Origin: DSUN01 sp035527715 | Lineage (GTDB): Bacteria > Planctomycetota > PUPC01 > DSUN01 | Direction of reading: 5' to 3' | Length of the DNA stretch: 62,461 nucleotides | Assembly: GCA_035527715.1 (NCBI GenBank) | Contig: DATKZY010000157.1 | Coordinates: forward strand, 1 to 62,461 | In this document: positions 33,063 to 41,826 of the stretch, piece by piece | Layout: the number at the start of each line of letters is the position of its first letter | Numbering within the stretch: the first letter of the stretch is position 1 | The notes under the pieces: generated by a model | What the model was told of the DNA's origin: nothing | Seen by the model: only the letters and a program-made list of their open reading frames with translations | The model's database searches: none | Made by a program: the position numbers and the translations under genes

Positions 33063-33962
33063 TCACTCCCTCCCTGGCGGCGCGTCCTTGCCCCAGACTT
33101 CGACCTCGGTGAGGGCGCACCAGCCGAGGGGCTGCTCCTGGACGAGGTCGGTGAGCTGAAGCCAGGCGACGGTGCGCTTCTTGAACTCGAATGTCTGCGG
33201 CTCGGCCTGTTTCTTGATCTCGAGCTTCTCGCGGGAGCCGTCGGAGAACTCGACGACGGCGCCGTGCCAGTGGCGGTCGTGCGGGAAGTCGGCGCGGATG
33301 ACGAGCACCAGCTTGTCCACCTCGACGGGGCGGCCGAACTCGACTTTCCACCAGAGATCGGTCCGCTTGTCCGGCCCCCACGACTGGTGGGGCCAGCGGC
33401 CGTGTCCCTTGTTCTTCGACTGGCCGTCAACGGCGTTGCGGGCGGCGAAGTCGGGCTCGTTGCGGCACTCGCTGTTCGACGTGGCGTGGGGGAAGAAGGT
33501 GGTCTTGCCTCGAACGTCGTAGGGGTTGAAGGCGACGTTGCGATAGACCGCCAGGTCGTCGGGCGTGGCGGGCCGGGCGGTCGCCGAATGGCTGGAGCCT
33601 GCGAAGCTCTCGGGCGAGTAGACGCGCCGCTCGGCGCCCGAGGGGATCGGGTACTCGACAGCGCCCTCCGGCGCGTAGACGACGCACTGCGGCATCTTCC
33701 CGGCGAGGCGGACGACGAGGTGCCTCGGCCCAGCGATGCGCACCGTGTCGCCCTTCGCGAGTTCGCGCTCGAAGGCCAGCGTCACGGCGCCGTCGCCTCC
33801 CGCCGAGGCCGCCCTCTCCGCGAGGGTGCCGCCGGCAGCGTCCAGAACCTCGATCTTGATCGCCTGTGCCACTTCTCCTGCCTGCGCGATGACTGCCGCC
33901 AGAAGCGCGATTGCCGCGAGGACGGTCCCGCGTGCAGGTATGCACGCCCTACCCGTTCTCAT
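33063..33962 (-). CDS. Exported protein with a discoidin (F5/8 type C)-like domain
   Basis: The 299-aa protein has a signal peptide (about residues 12-28, VLAAIALLAAVIAQAG). A beta-rich module precedes a galactose-binding-like domain at about 155-295, with YDVRGKTTFFPHATSNSEC, DLWWKVEFGRPVEVDKLVLVIRAD and WHGAVVEFSDGS, the strands of the discoidin or DUF7402 type. Probably binds a glycan outside the cytoplasm. It sits 48 bp downstream of the SGNH hydrolase. Confidence 0.75.
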   Translation of the reverse strand: MRTGRACIPARGTVLAAIALLAAVIAQAGEVAQAIKIEVLDAAGGTLAERAASAGGDGAVTLAFERELAKGDTVRIAGPRHLVVRLAGKMPQCVVYAPEGAVEYPIPSGAERRVYSPESFAGSSHSATARPATPDDLAVYRNVAFNPYDVRGKTTFFPHATSNSECRNEPDFAARNAVDGQSKNKGHGRWPHQSWGPDKRTDLWWKVEFGRPVEVDKLVLVIRADFPHDRHWHGAVVEFSDGSREKLEIKKQAEPQTFEFKKRTVAWLQLTDLVQEQPLGWCALTEVEVWGKDAPPGRE

Positions 33963-34010
33963 CCTCTTGCTCTCCTATCCGTGCCATCCGTGCTATCCGT
34001 GGTTGGCTTC

Positions 34011-34727
34011 CTACGGCTTCTTGTGCCCGAGGGCTTGGAGAATCGCCGCAACGACCTGCTTGGCGAGCTCGACGGAGCCGGCTCGCATGAAATGCACGTT
34101 CTTCTCCATCTGAATGGTGTCGAGCCGCGGAAAGGCGAAGGCATAGAGGTCGTTGATGGCGACGCCATGCTTGTCCATGACCCGCTTGGCGGCCTCGTTG
34201 TACTTCACCTCGTCGCCGGGCACGCGCCCCTGTGCGCCCTTGGGGACGGGTGTGGTGGAGGCCCAGATGAGCTTGGCCCCCGTCTTCTCGAGGCGCGCGA
34301 CCAGCTCATCGAGGTTCTTCTCGTATTGGTCAATGGGCACCTGCTGCTTGCCTTTCTCGATGGCGACGAGCGCGCCCCTGTCGTCCATGTACTTCAGGTC
34401 GTGGAGGCCCCAGTTGAAGTGAATGACGTCCCATTTCTTGTCGCCGAGCCACTTGTCGAGGTCCCTGAGGCCTGTGGTGGTCGGGCCGCAGTTGGTCAGC
34501 GGGCGATGGACGTTCGCCTTGCCCTTGAGGAGCACGCGGACGGGCACGGTGTAGCCGATGGAGATCGAGTCGCCGATGAGGAGCACGCGGGGCAGGCTGG
34601 GGTCGTTGGTCACGGGTTCGAACGCTGGGTCCACGCGACGCTTCTCCTTTCCGCCCTCGGCGAGCGCGGCGGGGGCCGCCGCGGCCACACAGAAAACGGC
34701 CAACGCCAGAAGCTGGATCCTATTCAT
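34011..34727 (-). CDS. Exported SGNH-family hydrolase or esterase
   Basis: Start ATG 34727 has AAAGGAGG upstream and begins a signal peptide (MNRIQLLALAVFCVAAAAPAALA). The 238-aa protein shows block I GDSIS (near residue 52), a block III-like FNWGLHD with the oxyanion asparagine, and block V in the VHFMRAG region with the histidine candidate. Likely an acyl or acetyl esterase acting on carbohydrates in the periplasm. First gene of a probable operon with the discoidin-like, DUF4258, DUF2283, sulfatase-fold and GH42 genes. Confidence 0.85.
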   Translation of the reverse strand: MNRIQLLALAVFCVAAAAPAALAEGGKEKRRVDPAFEPVTNDPSLPRVLLIGDSISIGYTVPVRVLLKGKANVHRPLTNCGPTTTGLRDLDKWLGDKKWDVIHFNWGLHDLKYMDDRGALVAIEKGKQQVPIDQYEKNLDELVARLEKTGAKLIWASTTPVPKGAQGRVPGDEVKYNEAAKRVMDKHGVAINDLYAFAFPRLDTIQMEKNVHFMRAGSVELAKQVVAAILQALGHKKP

Positions 34728-34821
34728 CCTCGTGCCTCCTTTGGAATGGAACACACCTGCCGCCTAAAGCAGTATAATGAGGGGGGCGAAGATTGCAAGA
34801 GCGACAGAGAGGAGTGCTCGC

Positions 34822-36477
34822 ATGCGACTAGCCATCCTTCTGAAGCTGCCGGCCATTTGCGTGCTTCTGTGCCGGCCGGCGATTGGCCAGGATGGGACTG
34901 CCGCAACAGCGGTCCCGACCTTTCACTCGATTGGCCTGACTGTTCCCTACCGGCAAGAGAGCAACGCGGAGCGCTCCTGCACCGTGCGCTACCACAAGAA
35001 GGGCGAAGAGCCCTGGCGCGAGGGACACCCGCTGTTCAGCGACACCGAGGGGCGGGAGTTCCGGGGCAGCCTGGTGCTGCTGGCGCCCGGCACGGCCTAC
35101 GAGACCGAGCTCTCCATCGTCGGCGCCGACGGGCGGGACCCTGCGGTGTCGCGCCTCGAGGCGCAGACCTGGCCCGAGGACTTCCCGATCGCGGAAACGG
35201 TCTGGATCGAGCCTGGGGTGCGGAAGAAGCCTCTCGTCATCGGCCGCTCGGGCTCGCCGGCCGGCTACCTCCTCTTCAGTGCACGCCCAGGCAGGGAGAA
35301 GGAGACGGTGATTGATGTCGAGGGCGAAGAGGACAACAACGTCGCCATCTCGGGCGACTACGTCATCGTGCGCGGGCCGGTGCTGAGGAACGCGCGCACC
35401 CATGCGGTGGAGATCCGCCGCGGCCACCATATCGTCATCGAGCGGTGCCAGATCGCGGGCTGGGGACGCCCCGGCGGCAACAACGAGGGCGACCTCGATG
35501 CGGGAGTCTACGCCCGCCAGCGCCGCGACCGAATCTCCCAAATCGTCGTGCAGGACAATGTGATCGGGCCGCCCCGGGGCTGCGCCAACCCCTGGAAGGA
35601 GGGGCATCCTCTCGGGCCCCAGGCGATCTCCTTCGTGGAGACCGACGGGAACCACGTCGTCCGCTACAACGCGCTCGTCTCCGACGACGCGCACCGCTAC
35701 AACGACGTCATCGGCGGAGGCTGGAACTCCGGGCCGAAGGGCGCCCCGCACCGCGACTCGGACATCTACGGCAATCTGGTCTCCCACGCCAACGACGACG
35801 CGATCGAGGCCGAGGGCCTGAACATCAACGTCCGCATCTGGGGCAACAAGGCCGAGAACACGTTCGTGGGCATCGCGCTCGCGCCCACCATCCAGGGGCC
35901 GTGCTACGTCTTCCGAAACGTCATCACCGCCTACGAAGGCGCAGCATTCAAGCTCGGCGACGGCGCCCGCAAGGGCCACGGCGCGCTCTACCTCTACCAC
36001 AATGCCATCCACTCCCCGCGCCCGAGGGCCGACGCCTACGCCGGCTGGGGCGGGAAGGGGCTCTTCAAGCACCTCGCCGCCCGCAACAACATCGTGAACG
36101 TCAACGGCTACGTGTTGTGCGACACGCGGCGCGAGCCCACCAACTCGTTTGACTACGACCTGATGAATGCCCTGGACCCCGAGCGGTTCATCAAGCGGGG
36201 CCAGGACAGGCTCCGCCTGAAGCAGGCGCAGGAGCAACTGGGCTTCTGGACGCACGGCGTGACCGGGGACCCTTGCTTCGCCGACCCGGCCAAGGGCGAC
36301 TTCACCCTGCGGAAGGAGAGTCCCGCGGTTGATCGCGGCCTGCGAATCCCCGGCTTCAACGACGGATTCCGGGGCTCCGCGCCCGACATCGGGCCGTTCG
36401 AGCTGGGCGACGAGCCCCCCGCTTACGGCCCGAGGCCCCGTTCCGCCGCTGCCCGGAGGGCGGCCGCGGCGCACTGA
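34822..36477 (+). CDS. Exported right-handed beta-helix protein
   Basis: Start ATG 34822 has GAGGAG upstream and a signal peptide (MRLAILLKLPAICVLLCRPAIG); 551 aa. Residues about 40-110 form a fibronectin-like strand region. From about 140 to 460 parallel beta-helix turns repeat (DYVIVRGPVLRNAR, HHIVIERCQIAGWG, DRISQIVVQDNVIG, DSDIYGNLVSHAND, INVRIWGNKAENTFVG). This fold is typical of polysaccharide lyases and mannuronan epimerases, but no catalytic set is evident. It is divergent from the SGNH gene; a TATAAT hexamer at 34773-34778 lies between them but no good -35 is visible. Confidence 0.8.
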   Translation: MRLAILLKLPAICVLLCRPAIGQDGTAATAVPTFHSIGLTVPYRQESNAERSCTVRYHKKGEEPWREGHPLFSDTEGREFRGSLVLLAPGTAYETELSIVGADGRDPAVSRLEAQTWPEDFPIAETVWIEPGVRKKPLVIGRSGSPAGYLLFSARPGREKETVIDVEGEEDNNVAISGDYVIVRGPVLRNARTHAVEIRRGHHIVIERCQIAGWGRPGGNNEGDLDAGVYARQRRDRISQIVVQDNVIGPPRGCANPWKEGHPLGPQAISFVETDGNHVVRYNALVSDDAHRYNDVIGGGWNSGPKGAPHRDSDIYGNLVSHANDDAIEAEGLNINVRIWGNKAENTFVGIALAPTIQGPCYVFRNVITAYEGAAFKLGDGARKGHGALYLYHNAIHSPRPRADAYAGWGGKGLFKHLAARNNIVNVNGYVLCDTRREPTNSFDYDLMNALDPERFIKRGQDRLRLKQAQEQLGFWTHGVTGDPCFADPAKGDFTLRKESPAVDRGLRIPGFNDGFRGSAPDIGPFELGDEPPAYGPRPRSAAARRAAAAH

Positions 36478-36539
36478 GCACCCCCAATGTCACATTCCGG
36501 CCTGCGCGACATTAGCAGATAGAAGGAGAGGAACCGGCA

Positions 36540-37055
36540 TTGGACGAGGAGGCACTGGGCCAACACCGCGCCATGCTGGTTCGCTTCCTGCTCTTCCTGC
36601 TCGGGAACCTGGCCGATGCCGAAGACCTCGCCCAGCAAACGTTCCGCATCGCCCTCTCGAAGGGCGTCCAGCCGCACAAGGGCACGGACTATGGGGCGTG
36701 GCTCCGCGCCATCGCGAGGAACCTCGTCCGCAACCACATCCGCAAGCAGCGCCGCAGCCGGCTCGTGCTGCACGAGGGCCTGCTCGAGGCGGCCGAGGAG
36801 CACTTCGTCGCCACCGGCTCGGACCGCGACGACGCCTGGGCGGCCCGCCGCCAGGCACTCCTGGCGTGCCTCGAGAAGCTCTCGCAGGACGAGCGCGAGC
36901 TGGTCCGCCGCCGCTACGAGCGCCAGGAGCAGGTGAAGCAGATGGCCGAGAAGCTGGCGGTCGAGCCGAACACGCTGAGCAAGAGGCTCGAGCGAATCCG
37001 CGGCGCCCTCCGCGACTGCATCAACGCGACCCTGAACGGACAGAGCGATGAGTGA
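36540..37055 (+). CDS. ECF-type RNA polymerase sigma factor
   Basis: The 171-aa protein has region 2 (LLGNLADAEDLAQQTFRIAL, then YGAWLRAIARNLVRNHIRKQRRSR) and region 4 (KLSQDERELVRRRYERQEQVKQMAEKLAVEPNTLSKRLERIRGALRDCI). The start appears to be TTG 36540 behind AAGGAGAGG; ATG at codon 12 is an alternative but would trim region 2. It overlaps the FecR-like gene by 8 bp, the usual sigma/anti-sigma arrangement. Its target genes are unknown; the beta-helix gene 62 bp upstream is a candidate. Confidence 0.92.
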   Translation: MDEEALGQHRAMLVRFLLFLLGNLADAEDLAQQTFRIALSKGVQPHKGTDYGAWLRAIARNLVRNHIRKQRRSRLVLHEGLLEAAEEHFVATGSDRDDAWAARRQALLACLEKLSQDERELVRRRYERQEQVKQMAEKLAVEPNTLSKRLERIRGALRDCINATLNGQSDE

Positions 37056-38028
37056 CCACGAGCAAGAGCGCCTCTTTGAGGACTGCCTGCTGGAGGCGCT
37101 GCTCCTCGACACACTGGCCCCGGCAGCCCGGCCCGCTCGACCGCGGCGCCGCCTCGCCGGGCCGCTGCTCGCGACCGCCGCGGCGCTCATCGTCCTCACC
37201 GGCGCGGCCGTCTACCTGTGGCCGCGAGGCGCGGTCTATGCGGAGCCCAGGGCAACGGGGGACTTCACGGTGGCGTCGGCCGAAGGCAAGCCCATGGCTC
37301 AGGCGTCGCCGCTGCGCGGCAGACGAGTCGTGGCGGGAAAGGCGGGCGCGCGGCTGGCCGCCGGGGGCTATTGCGATGTGGGCCTCGACCCCGGCACCGT
37401 GGTCGTCGTGAGCGGCAAGCCGCGGAGCGAGGTGATCGAGATCGAGGACGGCAGGGCCGTCTGCCGTGTCGAGCCGGGCAAAGGGGAATTCGCCGTGCTC
37501 ACGCCTCGAGGCATCCTCGAGGTCGTGGGAACCGAGTTCGAGGTGGCCGTTCGCTACCCCGGGAGGAAAGGAGAGACTGGCGTGGCGCAGTGGAAGAGGA
37601 CAGCGGTCGTCACGGTGGCGGTGCTGGCGGGGCTGGTGGCCTATCAGTTCGGCGACCTGGCCGGCGAGCTGGGGCCGGGCGCGAGCAAAGTGTTCGCCGG
37701 CGAGGCCGGGGCCGGCAAGCGGATCGTCGCGGGCAAGGCCACCTACAAGCCCAAGGGCGACAATCCCGCGTGGGCCGAGAAGGGCCGCATCGTGGGCCTC
37801 GTGCGCCAGTGCCCAGGCTGCACCATCGAGGTGCTCGACGCCGAGGGCAAGGAGGTGGTGCTCTCGACCACCGTCGCCGCGAAGGGCACGGTCTACGAGC
37901 TTCAGTGGCTCAAGCCGGGCACCTACCACGTGCGCGTGAAGGCCGAGGGCTACGCCCCCCTGATCGTCGAGCGCCTGGTCGTCAAGGCCAAGAACGACCT
38001 GCTGATGAACATCGAGTTCGAGGACTAA
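37048..38028 (+). CDS. FecR-domain membrane protein, putative regulator of the ECF sigma factor
   Basis: The 326-aa protein has a short cytoplasmic N-terminus, one transmembrane segment (about residues 38-58), and an outer FecR domain (about 60-230) with YCDVGLDPGTVVVVSGKP and LTPRGILEVVGTEFEVAV, the FecR core. A carboxypeptidase-regulatory or PEGA-like beta domain closes it (about 235-326, TYHVRVKAEGYAPLIVERL). It overlaps the sigma factor by 8 bp. FecR-type proteins relay envelope signals to their sigma factor. A further hydrophobic stretch (TAVVTVAVLAGLVAYQF) probably belongs to the FecR beta core. Confidence 0.85.
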   Translation: MSDHEQERLFEDCLLEALLLDTLAPAARPARPRRRLAGPLLATAAALIVLTGAAVYLWPRGAVYAEPRATGDFTVASAEGKPMAQASPLRGRRVVAGKAGARLAAGGYCDVGLDPGTVVVVSGKPRSEVIEIEDGRAVCRVEPGKGEFAVLTPRGILEVVGTEFEVAVRYPGRKGETGVAQWKRTAVVTVAVLAGLVAYQFGDLAGELGPGASKVFAGEAGAGKRIVAGKATYKPKGDNPAWAEKGRIVGLVRQCPGCTIEVLDAEGKEVVLSTTVAAKGTVYELQWLKPGTYHVRVKAEGYAPLIVERLVVKAKNDLLMNIEFED

Positions 38029-38038
38029 TACCGGATTC

Positions 38039-38177
38039 GTGCCTGTCGTACCGCTGAGGAGGCGATGACATGCGTCGCCATAAGCCCTTAGGCCGCAAGA
38101 CGTTCCATGTCAGCGGTGTGACAGGCACGGACGCCGGACGCACGGACGCAGACGCACGGACGCACGGACGCAGGCAC
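38039..38177. repeat. 19-bp inverted repeat element followed by CACGGACG tandem units
   Basis: GTGCCTGTCGTACCGCTGA (38039-38057) pairs with TCAGCGGTGTGACAGGCAC (38110-38128), 17 of 19 matches, with a 52-bp interior. It looks like a miniature palindromic element. A run of imperfect 8-bp units CACGGACG follows to about 38177. It lies between the FecR-like gene and the convergent TIR gene, so it may also form a terminator. Confidence 0.65.
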
Positions 38178-38213
38178 CGCGAGCGGCTAATCACCTATGG
38201 TTGTCAGGCTCTA

Positions 38214-39545
38214 TCAGAGGAGTGAGAAACTGCGTTTGAAATGATCATTACCCACGGTAATTGTGTCCTCTTTGCCACGGAGACCACGAAGTGCCAAGTA
38301 GTCCATCACCTTCCCTGACTCCCCAGGAGGTACGAAGAAATCTGGCTCAAGATCCTGGGGCAGGACTGAAAAGGGGGCGCCACCTCGCGGCTGAAACGAA
38401 GCTATGGCGTTGTCGAGCTCTTCCTCTGTCGTCGCTGTGTCTATGGAGATCGTGGTCTTGAAAACGTACTGCGTAAACACGCACGATTCGGACCTACGAA
38501 GGTCACGGGTGATGACGGCGAACGGACTGCAACTCCCTGGCAGCTCAGTCAGCCGTACCTTATACTCAAGTAGCTTGAGCAACGTGCCGCAAGGAACTCT
38601 CAGGAACTCCTCTGTCGCGCGCTGTTGGTTTCGCAGCGCCACTTCAACCCATGCGTCCATTGGACACTCTTCCCTCACGACACGGAACTTGAAGCTGCCA
38701 TGAATGAGGAGGGACCAACCCGCTCGATCGGGACTCCCAGGCTCTCCTGGCTTGAGGATACGCGGGTACCACAACATTAGCGGTTCTCCAGCAGCAGCAG
38801 CCGCGAGGATACGCGGGTACCACAACATTACCGGTTCTCTAGCAGCAGGAGCCGAAATGAATAGCAGAGCGCTGGGCCCGAAGAAATGGTTATAGTGAAA
38901 TGCACCGATGAAGCTAGAACTCTTCTCAGTGTCTGACAGGTAACGAGCATGGGTAGCCTGCACACACTCCAGAAACGATGGGTTCTTGCCAGAGAGCAGT
39001 TTCGCGCTTATACGTCGGTCGACAATAACATTCTTCAGATCCAGATCTTCCTTAGCTCCACGGATTCTTGTCGAACGCGGTTCTACATGTAATGTAAGGA
39101 CCTCGACTAACCGTTCCGTGTCAGGTTCAGTGTCCTCAAACGGGTGAATAGTGAAGCCCCACATGTCTGCTAGCGCCTGAATGCTGGTAGGTAAGTCCTC
39201 GGGGCGAAGCTTCTTCGCTGGGTAGAAGTAAACTGGCATGATCGTGACGCCATGCGCTGCCAAAGCCGTTTCGACCTCCTTACGCACAGGGTCGTCAGGG
39301 TCTTCCAGACGCAGGCGTCCCGCCGTGTCCCTTTCCTCGAGCCACTTGGTCCCTATCAGGATCAACACGACCCTGGCTGAACTGACCACATTGAGCGGCA
39401 CCATTCGGACATTCTGGCCAGGAAGCATGTCCGAGACGTCCATGAACACGCTCTCCCTGCCGAACACATGAGACAATGCCTGGCGTATCCGCCATGCCTC
39501 ATGCTGAGTGTCACTATGTCGGTAGCAGATGAAGATGCCGGCCAT
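38214..39545 (-). CDS. TIR-domain protein with a large unrecognised C-terminal region
   Basis: The N-terminal TIR domain (about residues 1-140) shows IFICYRHSD, a VFMDVSDMLPG loop and VVLILIGTKWLEE. The remaining 300 residues match no family I know. ATG 39545 has GGAGGG upstream; 443 aa. Near residue 250 a 17-residue unit (EPVMLWYPRILAAAAAG) is repeated in frame, matching a 51-bp tandem duplication in the DNA. Bacterial TIR proteins often cleave NAD+ in antiphage defence, but no defence partner lies beside this gene. Base composition is more A/T-rich than the surroundings, suggesting acquisition. Confidence 0.82.
   Translation of the reverse strand: MAGIFICYRHSDTQHEAWRIRQALSHVFGRESVFMDVSDMLPGQNVRMVPLNVVSSARVVLILIGTKWLEERDTAGRLRLEDPDDPVRKEVETALAAHGVTIMPVYFYPAKKLRPEDLPTSIQALADMWGFTIHPFEDTEPDTERLVEVLTLHVEPRSTRIRGAKEDLDLKNVIVDRRISAKLLSGKNPSFLECVQATHARYLSDTEKSSSFIGAFHYNHFFGPSALLFISAPAAREPVMLWYPRILAAAAAGEPLMLWYPRILKPGEPGSPDRAGWSLLIHGSFKFRVVREECPMDAWVEVALRNQQRATEEFLRVPCGTLLKLLEYKVRLTELPGSCSPFAVITRDLRRSESCVFTQYVFKTTISIDTATTEEELDNAIASFQPRGGAPFSVLPQDLEPDFFVPPGESGKVMDYLALRGLRGKEDTITVGNDHFKRSFSLL
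38755..38856. repeat. 51-bp tandem duplication inside the TIR gene
   Basis: Both copies begin AGGATACGCGGGTACCACAA, the second 51 bp after the first, and they diverge by a few bases. The unit is a multiple of three, so the frame is kept. Confidence 0.8.
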
Positions 39546-39672
39546 AGTATTCCCTCCGTCAGTGTTGGGATAACAGTTCGGCGATACCTCGCTCGAGTGC
39601 TGGCCCAATCAGAACCTTCTCGAGCGCCAGCATGATCCCTCGTGTGGTCCTTTGGCACTGCTTTCCCATGTA

Positions 39673-39700
39673 ATCATACGCTTGGGGGAGCGTTTGTCAA
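39673..39700 (-). promoter_or_regulatory. Consensus promoter of the TIR gene
   Basis: Minus strand: TTGACA (39695-39700), 16-bp spacer, TATGAT (39673-39678). It leaves an untranslated leader of about 120 nt before ATG 39545. Confidence 0.65.
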
Positions 39701-40086
39701 GACGATCTGGCTCCGGCGGCTGACACCCATAGGAGTGGTGGCAGCGTGAGGTTAGGCTTGATTGGATGCCGGAATGTAGCAAAGCAGCGGGTGTCGCGTC
39801 TTCAAGTACCAATGATCGCCACTTACGAACAGGGTTAGGGCAACGCGCCCTGGGGGCCGCCTCCTCTGGGGAGACCCGGTGAGGAGCGGCCAGGCCAGTT
39901 GGCCACCTGGAGGGGACTTCCCAGCGCGTGCTGTGGGCCATAAGCGCCGCTTGCGCGTGCTGTTACGCCGACGGGGCCGCGCCCTACAGATGGCCAAATC
40001 CAGGGGCGGGGGGATTGGCCGCCTGTGAGCCGCTGGCGGCCTGGCGCGCGTCGGCACCGTTCTCGTTGGGAGGCCCCGGGAGGGGC
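39701..40086. other. Gene-free spacer
   Basis: No convincing ORF with a ribosome binding site, RNA gene or repeat was seen here. Small GC-rich palindromes exist but none is distinctive. Confidence 0.4.
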
Positions 40087-41826
40087 TTAGTCGAGGTAGA
40101 GGGCGTAGAGGTGCGTCTCCTCGGCGCCCCAGGTGGCGTCGAGGACGAAGCGGACGGCCTCCAGGCTCTGGCCAACAGGCACGCGAACGAGGCGGGCGCG
40201 GTTGTCGGCGACCTGTGACAGCGGCACCCACGCGCCGTCCTTCAGGCCCTCGAGGCGGAAGGCCCGCGGCAACTCGTCGGGCAGGCGGGTGAGCTGGTCG
40301 TCGCGCTGGTGGTAGCTCATCTGGATGTTCTTGTGGAGGGCGCTGTCGAGGACGACGGCGACCGTGGGCACGGGCTGGGGCTTGCCGAACTCGAGGGTGA
40401 CCCAATCGCCGACGCGGCAGGGCCAACGGTGCATGGCCTCGCCGACGGGACGGTTGATGCCGTCGCGGAGCGGCTCAGGGTCGCCTTGGGACGCGGCGAG
40501 CTTCGCCTGCACGGTGAGCGGGCCGAATTGCTGGGGGATGCCGGGGAGATAAGCGTCGTCGCGCAGGAGCATTTGCTGGAGGGTGGCGATGCGGTCCGCC
40601 ACGGCGCCAGGCCCCTCGTCGAGGCGAATGGCCAGGGCGGCGGCGGCGCCGGCGGCCTGGCCCATCGAGCAGCCCGTGCCCATGACGCGGGTGGAGCTCA
40701 TCGCGGCGTGGGTGCAGGAGGCGTTGCGGCCGGCGAACATGAGGTTCTCGACGTTTCGCGAGACGAGGCAGCCGTAGGGGATGCCGTAGGGCGACGGGGC
40801 GTGGTGGAAGATGGTGGCGGGCGCGCCGAGCTTCGCGGCGCGGAAGCCGGCGGGGTGGTGGTCGTCCATGCTCCAGCCGCCGTAGGCCACGGTGTCGGGG
40901 AAGCGGCCGCCGCTCTCGACGTCGGTCTGGGTGAGCACGTGGTCGCCGACGTAGCGGCGGCTCTCGCGCTTGGCGGGGAGGAACTGGAGCCATTCGAGCG
41001 CCCAGTTGTCGGCCCCGTGGTCGCCGCGGTTCTTGATGTGGTCCCACACGCCGTAGGCGATCTTCAGCAGCTCGTCGCGGAGCATCTCGGTGTCGTGGAT
41101 CGAATCGAAGTCGCCGCCCAGCTCGACCCACCAGTAGCCCATCGTCCACCAGCGGTGGCCCTTAGCGCCGTAGGGCAGGTCGTCCTCGCGCTCGTAGGTG
41201 TAGGCCCACGAGGGCGGCGTGAAGGGCTGGGGCGTGGGGTACTCGCGGCTCTGGAACAGGCAGGTCATGCCCATCGTCTTGCGGTCGGCGGCCTCGGGCG
41301 CGATGGATTCGCCGTATTCGTGGCGACCCTCGCGGCCGATGCGGTGCTCGGCGCCCGACAGCGGGGCGAGGATGCCGTCGCCCGAGCAGTCAATGAAGAT
41401 GCCCGCCCGCACGGTGTGCGTCGTCTCGGTGGTGAGTTGCCAGCCGGCGACGCCGACGATGCGGTCGCCGTCCACCTCCGCCGCGCGGCACGAGCAGTTG
41501 AGCAGCAGCGTGAGGCCCTCCTGGAAGCGGGCCTTCTCGTAGAGCACGGTGTCCCAGACCGAGAACACGCGGTTGGGGTTGCGGTAGAGGTTCTCGAGGC
41601 GCACCTCCTCAAGGATGCCGGTCTCGCGCAGGTTCTTGACGTGGTTGTGGCGGTCGGCGCCGCAGATGTGCACGCGGCACTCGCTGGAGGCATTTCCGCC
41701 GAGGACGGGGCGGTCGTGCATCAGGACGACCGATGCCCCGTGGCGTGCCGCGGCGAGCGCGGCGCAGAACCCCGCCATCCCCCCGCCGACGACGCACACG
41801 TCGGCCGTGTGAAACACGTCTCTCAT
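40087..41826 (-). CDS. FAD-dependent oxidoreductase (PF12831 type) with C-terminal discoidin-like extension
   Basis: ATG 41826 is the start because AAAGG lies upstream and the FAD loop CVVGGGMAGFCAALAAARHGA follows at once (residues 11-31); 579 aa. The C-terminal FAD-binding part (NLMFAGRNASCTHAAMSSTRVMGTGCSMGQAAGAAAAL) is complete. A further 130 residues (about 450-579, WVTLEFGKPQPVPTVAVVLDSALH) form a beta sandwich like a discoidin domain. No signal peptide. It overlaps the upstream esterase by 4 bp, so the two are coupled. Substrate unknown. Confidence 0.87.
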   Translation of the reverse strand: MRDVFHTADVCVVGGGMAGFCAALAAARHGASVVLMHDRPVLGGNASSECRVHICGADRHNHVKNLRETGILEEVRLENLYRNPNRVFSVWDTVLYEKARFQEGLTLLLNCSCRAAEVDGDRIVGVAGWQLTTETTHTVRAGIFIDCSGDGILAPLSGAEHRIGREGRHEYGESIAPEAADRKTMGMTCLFQSREYPTPQPFTPPSWAYTYEREDDLPYGAKGHRWWTMGYWWVELGGDFDSIHDTEMLRDELLKIAYGVWDHIKNRGDHGADNWALEWLQFLPAKRESRRYVGDHVLTQTDVESGGRFPDTVAYGGWSMDDHHPAGFRAAKLGAPATIFHHAPSPYGIPYGCLVSRNVENLMFAGRNASCTHAAMSSTRVMGTGCSMGQAAGAAAALAIRLDEGPGAVADRIATLQQMLLRDDAYLPGIPQQFGPLTVQAKLAASQGDPEPLRDGINRPVGEAMHRWPCRVGDWVTLEFGKPQPVPTVAVVLDSALHKNIQMSYHQRDDQLTRLPDELPRAFRLEGLKDGAWVPLSQVADNRARLVRVPVGQSLEAVRFVLDATWGAEETHLYALYLD

